This document shows positions 44,962 through 53,363 of a DNA stretch of 64,000 nucleotides, piece after piece. Both the position numbers and the translations under genes were made by a program. The notes beneath the pieces are model-generated. The model made no database searches, was not told where the DNA came from, and saw only the letters and a program-made list of their open reading frames with translations. The stretch spans positions 7,165,501-7,229,500 of the forward strand of contig NZ_CP108036.1 of the NCBI RefSeq assembly GCF_036170895.1. Reading direction: 5' to 3'. The stretch comes from Streptomyces erythrochromogenes (lineage in GTDB: Bacteria > Actinomycetota > Actinomycetes > Streptomycetales > Streptomycetaceae). Every line of letters begins with the position of its first letter. Position 1 is the stretch's first letter.

Positions 44962-46098
44962 ATGGAAATTCTTCAACAGCGCTCCACCACCGCTCAGGTG
45001 TGGCAGGCGGCCGAGGAGTTCATCCGACTCTTCCACAGGGAGAACGCCGGCGCGGGTGATCCGCGCGCCCGGCTCGCCGCCGTGAGGGCGGAACTCGCGG
45101 ACACCGGTACCTATGTGCACACGCAGGAGGAGCTGGTCCACGGGGCGCGCGTCGCCTGGCGCAACAGCAACCGCTGCATAGGCAGGCTCTACTGGAACTC
45201 GCTGCGGGTCCGCGACCGCCGCGGACTCACCGACGCGGACACCATCGCCGCCGAGTGCTTCGACCACCTGCGCGAGGCGACGAACGGCGGCCGGGTCAGG
45301 CCCACCATCACGGTGTTCGCCCCGGAGGCCCCGGACCGCCCGGGGCCGGTGATCTGGAGCGAGCAGCTCGTCCGGTACGCCGGCTACGGCGACCACCCCT
45401 CGATAACGGTCGGCGACTCCCGCAACGCCCCGCTGACCGAGGCCCTGCTCCGGCTCGGCTGGTCCGGCGGCGCCGGCACCCCCTTCGACCTCCTCCCGCT
45501 GGTGGTCCAGGGCGTCGACGACAAACCCCGGTGGTTCGACACACCCGCGGACGCCGTCCTGGAGGTGCCGATCGGCCACCCCGACGGCGACGGCTGGGCG
45601 GACTGGGGCCTGCGCTGGCACGCCGTACCCGCCATCTCCAACATGTGTCTGGAGATCGGCGGCATCCACTACCCGGCCGCGCCCTTCAACGGCTGGTACA
45701 TGGGCACCGAGATAGGAGCCCGCAACCTCGCCGACACCGACCGCTACAACCTCCTGCCGGCCGTCGCCCGCCGCCTGGGCCTGGACACCTCCAGCGACCG
45801 CTCCCTGTGGAAGGACCGTGCTCTCGTCGAGCTCAACCGGGCGGTCCTGCACTCCTTCGACCGTGCCGGGGTCACGATCGCCGACCACCACAGCGAGTCC
45901 CGGCGCTTCCTCTCCCACATGGAACGGGAGGAGCGCAAGGGCCGCGAGGTCGGCGCGGACTGGTCCTGGATCGTGCCGCCGATCTCCGGCGCCGCGACCC
46001 CGGTCTTCCACCGCACCTACGAGGACCGCCCCAGCAGCACGGCCTACGTCCACCACCCCGGCGCGCAGGAACGGGCCCAGGGACGGGATTTGGTCTAG
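44962..46098 (+). CDS. nos: Bacterial nitric oxide synthase oxygenase domain
   Basis: 378 residues, the size of bacterial NOS proteins, which lack a reductase domain. Seen: the heme-ligand region AWRNSNRCIGR with Cys72, the substrate-site block WYMGTEIGARN with its arginine-binding Glu, and the C-terminal pterin-side segment DWSWIVPPISG. It oxidises L-arginine to citrulline and NO with electrons from a partner reductase. In thaxtomin biosynthesis such an enzyme (TxtD) feeds NO to a P450 that nitrates tryptophan at C4; here it is about 11 kb beyond the last cluster NRPS gene and is probably a separate locus. The preceding 270 bp contain the palindromes TGACGGGCCGTCA (44752-44764) and ACCTGCGGCAGGT, of unknown role. 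Confidence 0.92.
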   Translation: MEILQQRSTTAQVWQAAEEFIRLFHRENAGAGDPRARLAAVRAELADTGTYVHTQEELVHGARVAWRNSNRCIGRLYWNSLRVRDRRGLTDADTIAAECFDHLREATNGGRVRPTITVFAPEAPDRPGPVIWSEQLVRYAGYGDHPSITVGDSRNAPLTEALLRLGWSGGAGTPFDLLPLVVQGVDDKPRWFDTPADAVLEVPIGHPDGDGWADWGLRWHAVPAISNMCLEIGGIHYPAAPFNGWYMGTEIGARNLADTDRYNLLPAVARRLGLDTSSDRSLWKDRALVELNRAVLHSFDRAGVTIADHHSESRRFLSHMEREERKGREVGADWSWIVPPISGAATPVFHRTYEDRPSSTAYVHHPGAQERAQGRDLV

Positions 46099-46153
46099 AC
46101 CTTCTGTTACCGTCGGCTCCGGACGGATCCGACAGCGGTGAGAGGGGTTTCCT

Positions 46154-47227
46154 GTGGGCGGCGCGGACAGCACGGACCGAAGCGGCGAACACCGGGCCTA
46201 CATCGGCTCCTTCACCTCGGGGGGCGGCCGCGGTGTGACCATCGCGGCCGTGGATCCGAAGACCGGGGCGCTGACCCCGCTCTCGGTCGCCACCGCCGAG
46301 GATCCGTCGTACCTCGCCCTCGCCCGGGACGCCGGCGTCCTCTACGCGGTGAGCGAGACCGAGCGGGGCGGGGTGGCGGCCTTCCGGCCCACCGCCGGCG
46401 GCCTCGCCCCGCTCGGTGCACCCGTGCGCGTCGGGGGCTCCGGCCCCACCCACGTCAGCGTGGCCGGACGCCGCCTGTTCACCGCCAACTACACCTCGGG
46501 CAGCGTCAGCAGCCTCGCGCTGGCCGCCGACGGCCGCCCGCACGGCCCCGCCCGCGTGCTCGCACACCGCGGCTCCGGACCCGACACCGCCCGGCAGGAG
46601 GGTCCGCACGCCCACCAGGTGCTGCCCGACCCGACCGGCCGCTGGGTGCTCAGCGTGGACCTCGGCACCGACTCGGTACGGGTCTGCGCCCCCGACCCGG
46701 TCACGGGGGAGCTGCGGGTGCACGCCGAGACGGCGCTGCGCGCCGGGACCGGACCCCGCCACCTGGTCTTCCACCCTGAGGGCGGCACGGTCTACGTCCT
46801 GCACGAGCTGGAGCCGCAGGTGACCGTCTGCCGCTGGAACGGCACTTCCGGACACCTGGAACCGGTCGGCGAGGTTCCGGTGGCCTCCGCGGGGGCTTCA
46901 GGGGCCGTACGGGCGTACCCCTCGGCGGTCGTGGCCTCACCCGACGGACGGTTCGTCTGGGCGGCCGTCCGCGGGGCCGACGTCCTGGTCACGCTGTCGC
47001 TCGCCGACGGACCGGGCAGGCCGCGGCTCACCGGCACCGTCGACTGCGGCGGAGCCTGGCCGCGGGACCTCGCCCTGGCCGCCGCCGGGAGCCGCCTCTA
47101 CGCGGCCAACGAGCACTCGGGCGACGTCACCTGGTTCGACGTGGACCCGCTGACCGGGCAGCCGCACAGGGCGGGTTCGCTGGCCGTGCCCGCCGCCACC
47201 TGCGTGGTCCTCGGCCGGCAGCCGTAA
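46154..47227 (+). CDS. Lactonase-family seven-bladed beta-propeller (6-phosphogluconolactonase-like)
   Basis: 357 residues from GTG 46154, with GAGAGGGG 7 to 14 bases upstream. The family pattern is repeated across the protein: YIGSFTSGGGRGVTIAAVD, THVSVAGRRLFTANYTSGSV, GPHAHQVLPDPTGRWVL, GPRHLVFHPEGGTVYVLHEL and the terminal NEHSGDVTWFDVDPLTG. The HAHQV and GPRH blocks are hallmarks of the Lactonase (PF10282) group, related to E. coli Pgl (YbhE). It may hydrolyse 6-phosphogluconolactone or another lactone; the real substrate of most actinobacterial members is not known. No signal peptide is visible. It is followed by a strong terminator. Confidence 0.85.
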   Translation: MGGADSTDRSGEHRAYIGSFTSGGGRGVTIAAVDPKTGALTPLSVATAEDPSYLALARDAGVLYAVSETERGGVAAFRPTAGGLAPLGAPVRVGGSGPTHVSVAGRRLFTANYTSGSVSSLALAADGRPHGPARVLAHRGSGPDTARQEGPHAHQVLPDPTGRWVLSVDLGTDSVRVCAPDPVTGELRVHAETALRAGTGPRHLVFHPEGGTVYVLHELEPQVTVCRWNGTSGHLEPVGEVPVASAGASGAVRAYPSAVVASPDGRFVWAAVRGADVLVTLSLADGPGRPRLTGTVDCGGAWPRDLALAAAGSRLYAANEHSGDVTWFDVDPLTGQPHRAGSLAVPAATCVVLGRQP

Positions 47228-47232
47228 CCGCG

Positions 47233-47278
47233 CGAAGGCCCCCGCCGGCGGGCAGCACCGGTGCGGCGGGGGCCTTCG
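47233..47278. terminator. Bidirectional hairpin terminator
   Basis: Perfect 15-bp inverted repeat: arm CGAAGGCCCCCGCCG at 47233-47247 and its complement at 47264-47278, 16-nt loop. It lies between the lactonase-like gene and the converging chelatase-like gene and can serve both. Confidence 0.85.
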
Positions 47279-47294
47279 TGACGTGTCGGGCGGG

Positions 47295-48209
47295 TCAGTG
47301 CGCGGGCGAGCCCTGGGGGATCCCCAGGGCCGCGGTGTACTGCGCGACGGCCAGCTTGCCGAGTGCCGGGTAGGCGCCGAGCACCTCGGCGGTGGCGCAG
47401 TCGGCTTCCTTGCAGGCGGTGTCCAGCAGCCCGTCGGCGGCCTCCGGGCCGATCAGGTACGGGGCGAGCGCGAGCTGAGTGGAACCCTCGCGGCGCAGCT
47501 GCTCGGCGACCGCGGCCACCGAGCCCTCCTGGTCCAGCGCGGCGGCCTGGACGGGCACGGCGAGGCGGGCGGCGAGCAGCATGCCCGTGATCCCGGCGGC
47601 CTGCACGGCCTCCTCGCCACCGGTGGTCGCCAGGACGATGCCGTCGGCGGCGGTGGTCACGGTGAAGAGGCGGGCGCGGTCGGCGCGGGCCAGGCCGGCC
47701 TCGGAGAGGCGCACGTGCAGGCCCTCGGCCAGCAGCGGGTGCGGGCCGAGGACGTCGGCCAGCTCGGCGGCGGCGGAGGAGTCCATCAGCGCCTGGCGCA
47801 TCCGGCGCAGCAGGTCGCTGTCCGGGCCGGCCAGCAGCGGGACGACAACGGCGTCCGGGCCGGACTGCTCGGGCACCTCGTGGCCGGCGGCGCGGGCGAA
47901 CTCCGCGCGCGCGGTCCGGTCGGCCGCGACGGCGCTCAGCACGCCCGACAGGGACGGGAACTCCGTGGCGTCGTCACCCTCGAGGAAGCCGATGCGGGCG
48001 TCGAGGCCCGGCAGCTCGGAGCGGCCGATGCTGATGATCTCTTCCGCGAGCCCCCGCGAGGCGGCCGACGGCGCACCGGGCACGGCGAGTACCAGCGCGG
48101 GCGCGCCCTCGGGCGCAGCCGCGGGCTCGGGCCGGCGGTGCCGTCCGGTCGGGCGGGGTCGCGGCATTCGTACGGGCAGGCCATTTGCGGGGCCAGTGGG
48201 GGAGCTCAT
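47295..48209 (-). CDS. CbiX/sirohydrochlorin chelatase-like protein
   Basis: 304 residues. Two related halves of the CbiX type are suggested: the N-terminal half with LVLAVPGAPSAASRGLAEEI and VVVPLLAGPDSDLLRRM, and the C-terminal half with LVLATTGG-like VLATTGGEEAV and LALAPYLIGPEAADGLLDTACKE. Ferrochelatase/CbiX enzymes insert Co, Ni or Fe into sirohydrochlorin, but here the usual N-terminal HGS motif with its metal-binding histidine appears as VPGAPS, so activity is doubtful. The first 40 residues are Pro/Arg rich and disordered. It sits between a terminator and the uracil-DNA glycosylase gene. Confidence 0.7.
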   Translation of the reverse strand: MSSPTGPANGLPVRMPRPRPTGRHRRPEPAAAPEGAPALVLAVPGAPSAASRGLAEEIISIGRSELPGLDARIGFLEGDDATEFPSLSGVLSAVAADRTARAEFARAAGHEVPEQSGPDAVVVPLLAGPDSDLLRRMRQALMDSSAAAELADVLGPHPLLAEGLHVRLSEAGLARADRARLFTVTTAADGIVLATTGGEEAVQAAGITGMLLAARLAVPVQAAALDQEGSVAAVAEQLRREGSTQLALAPYLIGPEAADGLLDTACKEADCATAEVLGAYPALGKLAVAQYTAALGIPQGSPAH

Positions 48210-48305
48210 GGCGCCGCATGCTACTGGCTTATCGGAACAAGGTGTTCGGGCAGGGCCTTCTGGTGCCGCATCTGTCCGTATTTATCCGGTGAATTGCAGA
48301 TACGC

Positions 48306-48992
48306 TCAACTGACTGACGGCAAGCGCCAGTCCACAGGCTGTGAACCCTGGCCCACCAGCAGCTCGTTCGTCCTGCTGAACGGCCGGGACCCGAAGAATC
48401 CGTAATCGGCCGACTTGGGAGAGGGGTGTGAGGACTCCACCACGGGCAGGTCGCCGAGCAGCGGCCGCAGGTTCCGCGCCGCGCGGCCCCACAGGATGGA
48501 GACCAGCGGCTTGCCGCGGGCGGCCAGCGCACGGATGGCCTGGTCGGTGACGGCCTCCCAGCCCTTGCCCTGGTGCGCGTTCGACCGGCGGGGCGCGGTC
48601 GTGAGCGAGCGGTTGAGCAACAGCACGCCCTGCCGGGTCCACGGGGTCAGGTCGCCGTTCGCGGGCCGGCCGGTCCCTATGTCCCGGTGCATCTCCAGGA
48701 AGATGTTGTCCAGGCTCGGCGGCACCGGCTGTACGTCGGGGGCCACCGAGAAGGACAGGCCCACCGCGTGTCCCGGGGTGGGGTACGGGTCCTGCCCCAC
48801 GATGAGGACCTTGACCTCGTCGAAGGGCTGCTGGAATGCGCGCAGCACATTGGCCCCGGCGGGGACGTACGTCCTCCCCGCCGCGATCTCGGCTCGCAGG
48901 AAGTCGCCCATCGCGGCGATCTGCGTCGCCACCGGCTCCAGAGCACGGGCCCAGCCCGGCTCGACGATCTCGTTCAACGGTCGTGCTGCCAC
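48306..48992 (-). CDS. ung: Uracil-DNA glycosylase (family 1)
   Basis: 228 residues, the standard length. The catalytic water-activating motif [18 protein letters not shown] and the DNA-intercalation motif [21 protein letters not shown] are both present, with [10 protein letters not shown] and WGRAARN as further family blocks. It removes uracil from DNA as the first step of base excision repair. Streptomyces often has two ung genes; this may be the housekeeping one or the paralogue. It starts at ATG 48992, 11 bp from the end of the BNR-repeat gene, so the two may be co-transcribed. Confidence 0.95.
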   Translation of the reverse strand: MAARPLNEIVEPGWARALEPVATQIAAMGDFLRAEIAAGRTYVPAGANVLRAFQQPFDEVKVLIVGQDPYPTPGHAVGLSFSVAPDVQPVPPSLDNIFLEMHRDIGTGRPANGDLTPWTRQGVLLLNRSLTTAPRRSNAHQGKGWEAVTDQAIRALAARGKPLVSILWGRAARNLRPLLGDLPVVESSHPSPKSADYGFFGSRPFSRTNELLVGQGSQPVDWRLPSVS

Positions 48993-49003
48993 GGTGGATC
49001 ACT

Positions 49004-50095
49004 CTACTGGCCGATCGTCGCCGCCCGCACGCAGAGGACGTCCGGCAGGTGCTCGGCCAGCAACTGCCAGCTGTCGCCGTCGTCGTGGCTGGCGTACAGC
49101 TCGCCGTTGCGGTTGCCGAAGTAGATCCCCGCCGGGTCCGCGTCGTCCGTGCAGAGTGCGTCCCGGAGCACCGTGCCGTAGTGGTCGGAGTCGGGCAGTC
49201 CGTGCGTCAGGGGCTCCCAGGTGGCGCCCGCGTCCTCGGTGCGGAAGACCCGGCACCGGTGCTCGGCAGGGACCCGGTCGGAGTCGGCGTTCAGCGGGAA
49301 GACGTAGGCGGTGTCCGGCCGGTGCGGATGGGCCGCCACCGCGAAGCCGAAGTCGGAGGGCAGCCCGCCGCCGATGTCGGTCCAGCGGCCTCCCGCGTCG
49401 TCGCTGCGGTAGACGCCCCAGTGGTTCTGCAGGTACAGCCGGTCCGTGTCCCCGGCGTCCCGGGCGATCTTGTGGACGCACTGGCCGAACTCGGGGTTCG
49501 GGTCGGGCAGGAACACCGCCGAGACGCCGTGGTTGGACGGCTTCCAGCTCGCGCCGCCGTCCTCGGTCCGGAACACCCCGGCGGTGGAGACGGCCACCGT
49601 CACCGTGTCCGGGTCGCGGGGATCGGTGAGCACCGTGTGCAGGCCCTCGCCGCCTCCGCCGGGGACCCATTTCCCGCGGGTCGGGTGCTCCCACAGGGGC
49701 CGGACCAGTTCGAAGGACTCGCCCCGGTCCGTCGAGCGGAAGAGCGCGGCCGGCTCCGTCCCGGCGTAGACCACGTCCGGGGCCTCCGGCCCGGCCGGCT
49801 GCAGCTGCCAGACCCGTTCCAGCGAGGCGCCGGTGTCCTGGGGGAACTTCACGGCGGCCCGGGCCGGTTCCCGCCAGGTGGCTCCCAGATCGTCGGAGCT
49901 GAAGACGGACGGCCCCCAGTGGGTACTGTCCCCGCCGACCAGCAGCCGGGGAGCCGGTCCGCGCCGGTCCACGGCGACGGCGTAGACGGCCTGGGCGTTG
50001 AAGTGGGGCTCGCTGAACTCCCACGGCCCGTCCCCCCGGCGGCGGCCGATGAACAGTCCCTTGCGGGTTCCCACGAGCAGCAGTACGTCGGCCAT
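49004..50095 (-). CDS. BNR/sialidase-like beta-propeller protein
   Basis: 363 residues from ATG 50095. Several Asp-box type repeats are visible: SSDDLGATWRE, STDRGESFELV, TEDGGASWKPS, SDDAGGRWTDI, TEDAGATWEPL and SHDDGDSWQLL, which is the pattern of BNR/WD-type exo-sialidase-like propellers. There is no signal peptide, and the start LLVGTRKGLFIGRR is characteristic of a cytosolic actinobacterial group annotated as exo-alpha-sialidase; glycosidase activity is not established. A MEGWS-type active site is not seen. It probably precedes ung in one transcript. Confidence 0.85.
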   Translation of the reverse strand: MADVLLLVGTRKGLFIGRRRGDGPWEFSEPHFNAQAVYAVAVDRRGPAPRLLVGGDSTHWGPSVFSSDDLGATWREPARAAVKFPQDTGASLERVWQLQPAGPEAPDVVYAGTEPAALFRSTDRGESFELVRPLWEHPTRGKWVPGGGGEGLHTVLTDPRDPDTVTVAVSTAGVFRTEDGGASWKPSNHGVSAVFLPDPNPEFGQCVHKIARDAGDTDRLYLQNHWGVYRSDDAGGRWTDIGGGLPSDFGFAVAAHPHRPDTAYVFPLNADSDRVPAEHRCRVFRTEDAGATWEPLTHGLPDSDHYGTVLRDALCTDDADPAGIYFGNRNGELYASHDDGDSWQLLAEHLPDVLCVRAATIGQ

Positions 50096-50214
50096 GGCCG
50101 GCACCTCCGGACCTCGTCGTCCTTGCGCGGTTCGTTCCTTGCAGAGCGTCTTTCCGGCCAGTCTGCACCCCACCACCGACAGGGGCCCGGTGGGCGCCGC
50201 GCACCTCACATCGG

Positions 50215-50232
50215 ATGATCTATACCGATCAT
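50215..50232. promoter_or_regulatory. Palindrome in divergent BNR / acyltransferase promoter region
   Basis: ATGATC TATACC GATCAT, 6-bp perfect arms with a 6-bp spacer. On the minus strand it contains a good -10 (TATAGA) for the BNR-repeat gene. It lies 90 bp before the acyltransferase start. Confidence 0.4.
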
Positions 50233-50321
50233 TTACCGCCCGGAAATGATTGCGCCTTGCATGGGGGTGTTCGCAGTGGGTTGACTTCAAGCCACTGCTT
50301 GCCGCACGTGAGAGGACGTAT

Positions 50322-51665
50322 GTGGCCACCGAGCACCTGTCTCCGCTCGACCTCGCTTTCTGGCGGATGGAAACCGCCGACCACCCCATGCACCTCGGTG
50401 CCCTCGCCGTCTTCCGCGCCGCCGCCGCACCCCGCGGCTCCGGCGACGGGCACGCGGCCGAGCGCGCCGCCGCCCTCCTCACCGCGCGCTGCGCGTCCGT
50501 GCCGGGCCTGCGCCGCCGGATCCGGGACGTGCTGCTGCCCCTCGGTGCCGCCGCCTGGTCGACGGACCCCGGCTTCGACCCGGCGCGGCACGTCTTCCTC
50601 GTCCGCACGGACCGCACCTGCGTGTTCGACGCCGCCGGGCCGCTGATGGCCCGCCCCCTGGACCGGGAGCTGCCGCCCTGGGAGGCGCACGTCCTGGCCG
50701 GCCCGGACCCGGACTCCTTCGCCGTGCTCTTCAAGTTCCACCACGCCCTCGCCGACGGCCTGGGCGCCCTCGCCCTCGCGGCCGCGCTCTTCGACGAGGT
50801 CCCGGGTCCGCGGGCCCCCGTGCGCCCGGTCCCGGGCCAGCGGGCCGGCACCGTCCTGAGCCGGCTCCCGGGAGCCCTGGCCGCCCGGGTCCAGGGTGTC
50901 GGCCAAGCCCTGGAGATCGGTGCCGCCGTGGCCCGCGGCGGGCTGCCGCTCGGGGTTCCGGCCGCGCTCACGGCCGGTCCGGCCGGCGCGGGCGGCCGTA
51001 CTGTCGCCGGTCTCGCGCTCGACCTGGACGAGGTCAACCTGATCCGCAAGGGGGCCGGCGGCACCGTCAACGACGTGCTGATCACCCTGGTCGCGGGCGC
51101 GCTGCGGCGCTGGCTGGCCGAGCGCGGCGACCCCGAGCCCCTGGGCGCCGGTCCGCGGGCCCTGATCCCCGTGTCCCGCCGCCGCGGGCCCCGGGGCGGC
51201 GAAGGCGCCGGGAACCGGCTCTCGGGCTACCTGCTCCGGCTGCCGCTCGCCGAGCCCGATCCGCTGCGCCGGCTGGACCGCGTACGCGCCGGCATGGACC
51301 GCAACAAGGACGCCGGGCCCGCCCGCGGCGCGGGGGCCGTGGCCCTGCTCGCGGACCACGTCCACCCGCTCGGCCACCGGCTCGGCGGCCCCCTCGTCGC
51401 CCAGGCGGCCCGGCTGCTCTACGACATCCTCGTCACCAGCGTCCCGCTGCCCGGTCTGACCTTCTCCCTCGGCGGCAGCCGGGTCCACGAGGTCTACCCG
51501 CTCGCCCCGCTGGCCCGCGGCCAGTCGCTGGCCGTCGCCGTCTCCACCTACAAGGGGACGGTCCACTACGGCCTGGTCGCCGACGGGGCCGCCGTCCCGG
51601 ACCTGGCGGCACTGGCCGGGGCGCTGCGCGCGGAGCTCGACGCACTTGTACGAGAAGTCTCGTAG
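50322..51665 (+). CDS. Wax ester synthase / diacylglycerol acyltransferase (WS/DGAT)
   Basis: 447 residues from GTG 50322, with AGAGGA five to six bases upstream. Family landmarks: LSPLDLAFWRMETADHPMHLGALAVF at the N-terminus, the acyltransferase motif HHALADG (HHxxxDG), and the later LTFSLGGSRVHEVYPLAPL block; the PLW-like segment is LPPWEAHVL. Such enzymes acylate diacylglycerol or fatty alcohols to make storage lipids in actinobacteria. The HHxxxDG motif is shared with NRPS C domains, but the rest of the sequence is clearly WS/DGAT. The last bases of the gene overlap the first inverted repeat of the operator upstream of the OYE gene. Confidence 0.9.
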   Translation: MATEHLSPLDLAFWRMETADHPMHLGALAVFRAAAAPRGSGDGHAAERAAALLTARCASVPGLRRRIRDVLLPLGAAAWSTDPGFDPARHVFLVRTDRTCVFDAAGPLMARPLDRELPPWEAHVLAGPDPDSFAVLFKFHHALADGLGALALAAALFDEVPGPRAPVRPVPGQRAGTVLSRLPGALAARVQGVGQALEIGAAVARGGLPLGVPAALTAGPAGAGGRTVAGLALDLDEVNLIRKGAGGTVNDVLITLVAGALRRWLAERGDPEPLGAGPRALIPVSRRRGPRGGEGAGNRLSGYLLRLPLAEPDPLRRLDRVRAGMDRNKDAGPARGAGAVALLADHVHPLGHRLGGPLVAQAARLLYDILVTSVPLPGLTFSLGGSRVHEVYPLAPLARGQSLAVAVSTYKGTVHYGLVADGAAVPDLAALAGALRAELDALVREVS

Positions 51666-51698
51666 TACGAGGAGATTCGTAGTATGGTGATTCTCGTA
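51649..51698 (+). promoter_or_regulatory. Cluster of TACGAG/CTCGTA sites, probable ArsR operator
   Basis: The hexamer TACGAG or its complement occurs at 51649-51654, 51659-51664, 51666-51671 and 51693-51698; the first two form a 16-bp perfect palindrome that overlaps the stop of the acyltransferase gene. A TAGTAT -10-like box is at 51680-51685. The same CTCGTA occurs at 52939-52944, just before the ArsR gene. This suggests that the ArsR protein controls both the reductase and its own gene. Confidence 0.5.
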
Positions 51699-51744
51699 CT
51701 TAGCCGCCGATCCCGGCGCGCCCGGTGACCTCTGGAGAGCCCCG

Positions 51745-52854
51745 ATGAGTGCTGCCCCCGCCGTACCCGCCGCCTTCGCCGCCCTGTTCGAGCCGTACAC
51801 CCTGCGATCGGTCACCGTCCCGAACCGCGTCTGGATGGCCGCGATGTGCCAGTACAGCGCCGAGGCCTTCGGTCCGAACGCGGGCGTGGCCACCGACTGG
51901 CACTTCGCCCACTACGCCGCCCGCGCGACCGGCGGCACCGGCCTGATCGTCCAGGAGGCCACCGCGGTCTCCCCGGAGGGCCGGATCTCCCCGTACGACC
52001 TCGGCATCTGGAACGACACCCAAGTCGAGGCCCTGCGCCGGATCACCGGCTTCCTCAAGGCCCGGGGGACCGTCCCCGGCATCCAGATCGCCCACGCCGG
52101 CCGCAAGGCGTCCACCGACCGGACCTGGAACGGCGGCGGACCGGTCGGCGCCGACGCGCACGGCTGGCAGCCGGTCGCGCCCAGCGCCGTGCCGTTCGCC
52201 GAGGGCCACCCGGTGCCGCACGAGCTGACGGCCGATGAGATCGCCGAGATCACCGGCCAGTTCGCGGCCGCGGCCGGGCGGGCGCTCGCGGCGGGCTACG
52301 AGGTCGTCGAGATCCACGGCGCCCACGGCTACCTCATCGGGGAGTTCCTCTCCCCGCACAGCAACAAGCGCACCGACGCCTACGGCGGATCCTTCGAGAA
52401 CCGGACCCGCTTCGCCCTGGAGGTCGTCGACGCCGTACGGGCGGCGTGGCCCGAGGAGCTCCCGCTCCTCTTCCGGATCTCCGCCACCGACTGGCTGGAG
52501 GAGGAGGGCTGGACCGCCGACGAGACCGTGCGCCTCGCCCAACTCCTCCAGGAGCACGGCGTGGACCTCCTCGACGTCTCCACCGGAGGCCTCGCGCCCG
52601 GCGTGACGATCCCGGTCGGCCCCGGCTACCAGGTGCCGTTCGCCGCCCGGGTGAAGGCCGAGACGACCCTCCCCGTGGCCGCGGTCGGCCTGATCACCGA
52701 GCCGGAGCAGGCCGAGAAGATCCTGGCCAACGGGGAGGCCGACGCGGTCCTGCTGGGCCGCGAGCTGCTGCGCGACCCGTTCTGGGCCCGCCGCGCGGCC
52801 GACGAGCTGGGCGCGTCGATCCGGACGCCCGAGCAGTACCACCGGTCCTGGTGA
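51745..52854 (+). CDS. Old yellow enzyme family ene-reductase (YqjM type)
   Basis: 369 residues, FMN-dependent. Seen: the N-terminal substrate/flavin segment RVWMAAMCQYSA (with the YqjM cysteine), QIAHAGRKAS, the active-site HGAHGYLIGEFLSPHSNKRTDAYGG block, and the FMN phosphate region PVAAVGLITEPEQAEKIL. It reduces activated C=C bonds with NADPH. The last residues (YHRSW, with the earlier ARRAADELG) carry the arginine and tryptophan finger typical of dimeric YqjM homologues. Start ATG 51745 with TGGAGAG upstream. It is followed by a 15-bp perfect hairpin and then the ArsR gene, and its promoter carries repeated CTCGTA sites. Confidence 0.93.
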   Translation: MSAAPAVPAAFAALFEPYTLRSVTVPNRVWMAAMCQYSAEAFGPNAGVATDWHFAHYAARATGGTGLIVQEATAVSPEGRISPYDLGIWNDTQVEALRRITGFLKARGTVPGIQIAHAGRKASTDRTWNGGGPVGADAHGWQPVAPSAVPFAEGHPVPHELTADEIAEITGQFAAAAGRALAAGYEVVEIHGAHGYLIGEFLSPHSNKRTDAYGGSFENRTRFALEVVDAVRAAWPEELPLLFRISATDWLEEEGWTADETVRLAQLLQEHGVDLLDVSTGGLAPGVTIPVGPGYQVPFAARVKAETTLPVAAVGLITEPEQAEKILANGEADAVLLGRELLRDPFWARRAADELGASIRTPEQYHRSW

Positions 52855-52858
52855 CGGC

Positions 52859-52892
52859 GGTGCGGCCGCGGCCACCGGGCCGCGGCCGCACC
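52859..52892 (+). terminator. Hairpin terminator after the ene-reductase gene
   Basis: Perfect 15-bp inverted repeat GGTGCGGCCGCGGCC (52859-52873) and its complement (52878-52892) with a 4-nt loop, starting 4 bp after the stop codon. Confidence 0.8.
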
Positions 52893-52985
52893 CCCGTCCC
52901 CGCCGATGCCGGCGACCCCCACGCCTCCTTCGACGACTCTCGTACCATGGGGGCCCGGACCAAGCCGAGTGAGCGGAGCAGGGAC

Positions 52986-53333
52986 ATGACGGATCGGGAC
53001 ACCTCCCGCACCCTGGCCCACCCGGAGACGGCCGAGATCCGCCTGGAGGGCGTGCTGCACGCCCTCTCCGACCCGGTGCGGCTCTCCATCGTCCTGGACC
53101 TGGCCGGCTCGGCGGACGACCTGGCCTGCTCGCACTTCGACCTGCCGGTCACCAAGTCCACGACCACGCACCACTTCCGCGTCCTGCGCGAGAGCGGTGT
53201 CGTACGCCAGGCCTACCGCGGCACCACCAAGCTCAACGCCCTGCGCCGCGACGACCTGGAGGCCCTGTTCCCGGGCCTGCTCGACAGCGTCCTGAGGGCG
53301 GCCGCGGCCGAGGCGGCCCGCCTCACGTCCTGA
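52986..53333 (+). CDS. ArsR-family winged-helix repressor
   Basis: 115 residues from ATG 52986 (GGAGCAGGG upstream); an ATG at 52947 would add 13 residues but lacks a ribosome site. The ArsR winged helix is visible as LHALSDPVRLSIVLDLA, then the recognition helix KSTTTHHFRVLRESGVV and the wing YRGTTKLNALRRDDLEALFPG. A CSHFD motif (Cys, His) lies in front of the recognition helix, at the place where some family members bind metal, so metal or redox sensing is possible. It probably represses the upstream ene-reductase through the CTCGTA sites. Confidence 0.88.
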   Translation: MTDRDTSRTLAHPETAEIRLEGVLHALSDPVRLSIVLDLAGSADDLACSHFDLPVTKSTTTHHFRVLRESGVVRQAYRGTTKLNALRRDDLEALFPGLLDSVLRAAAAEAARLTS

Positions 53334-53363
53334 GCCGCTCCAGCCGCCGGCGCCCCCGTCGGA

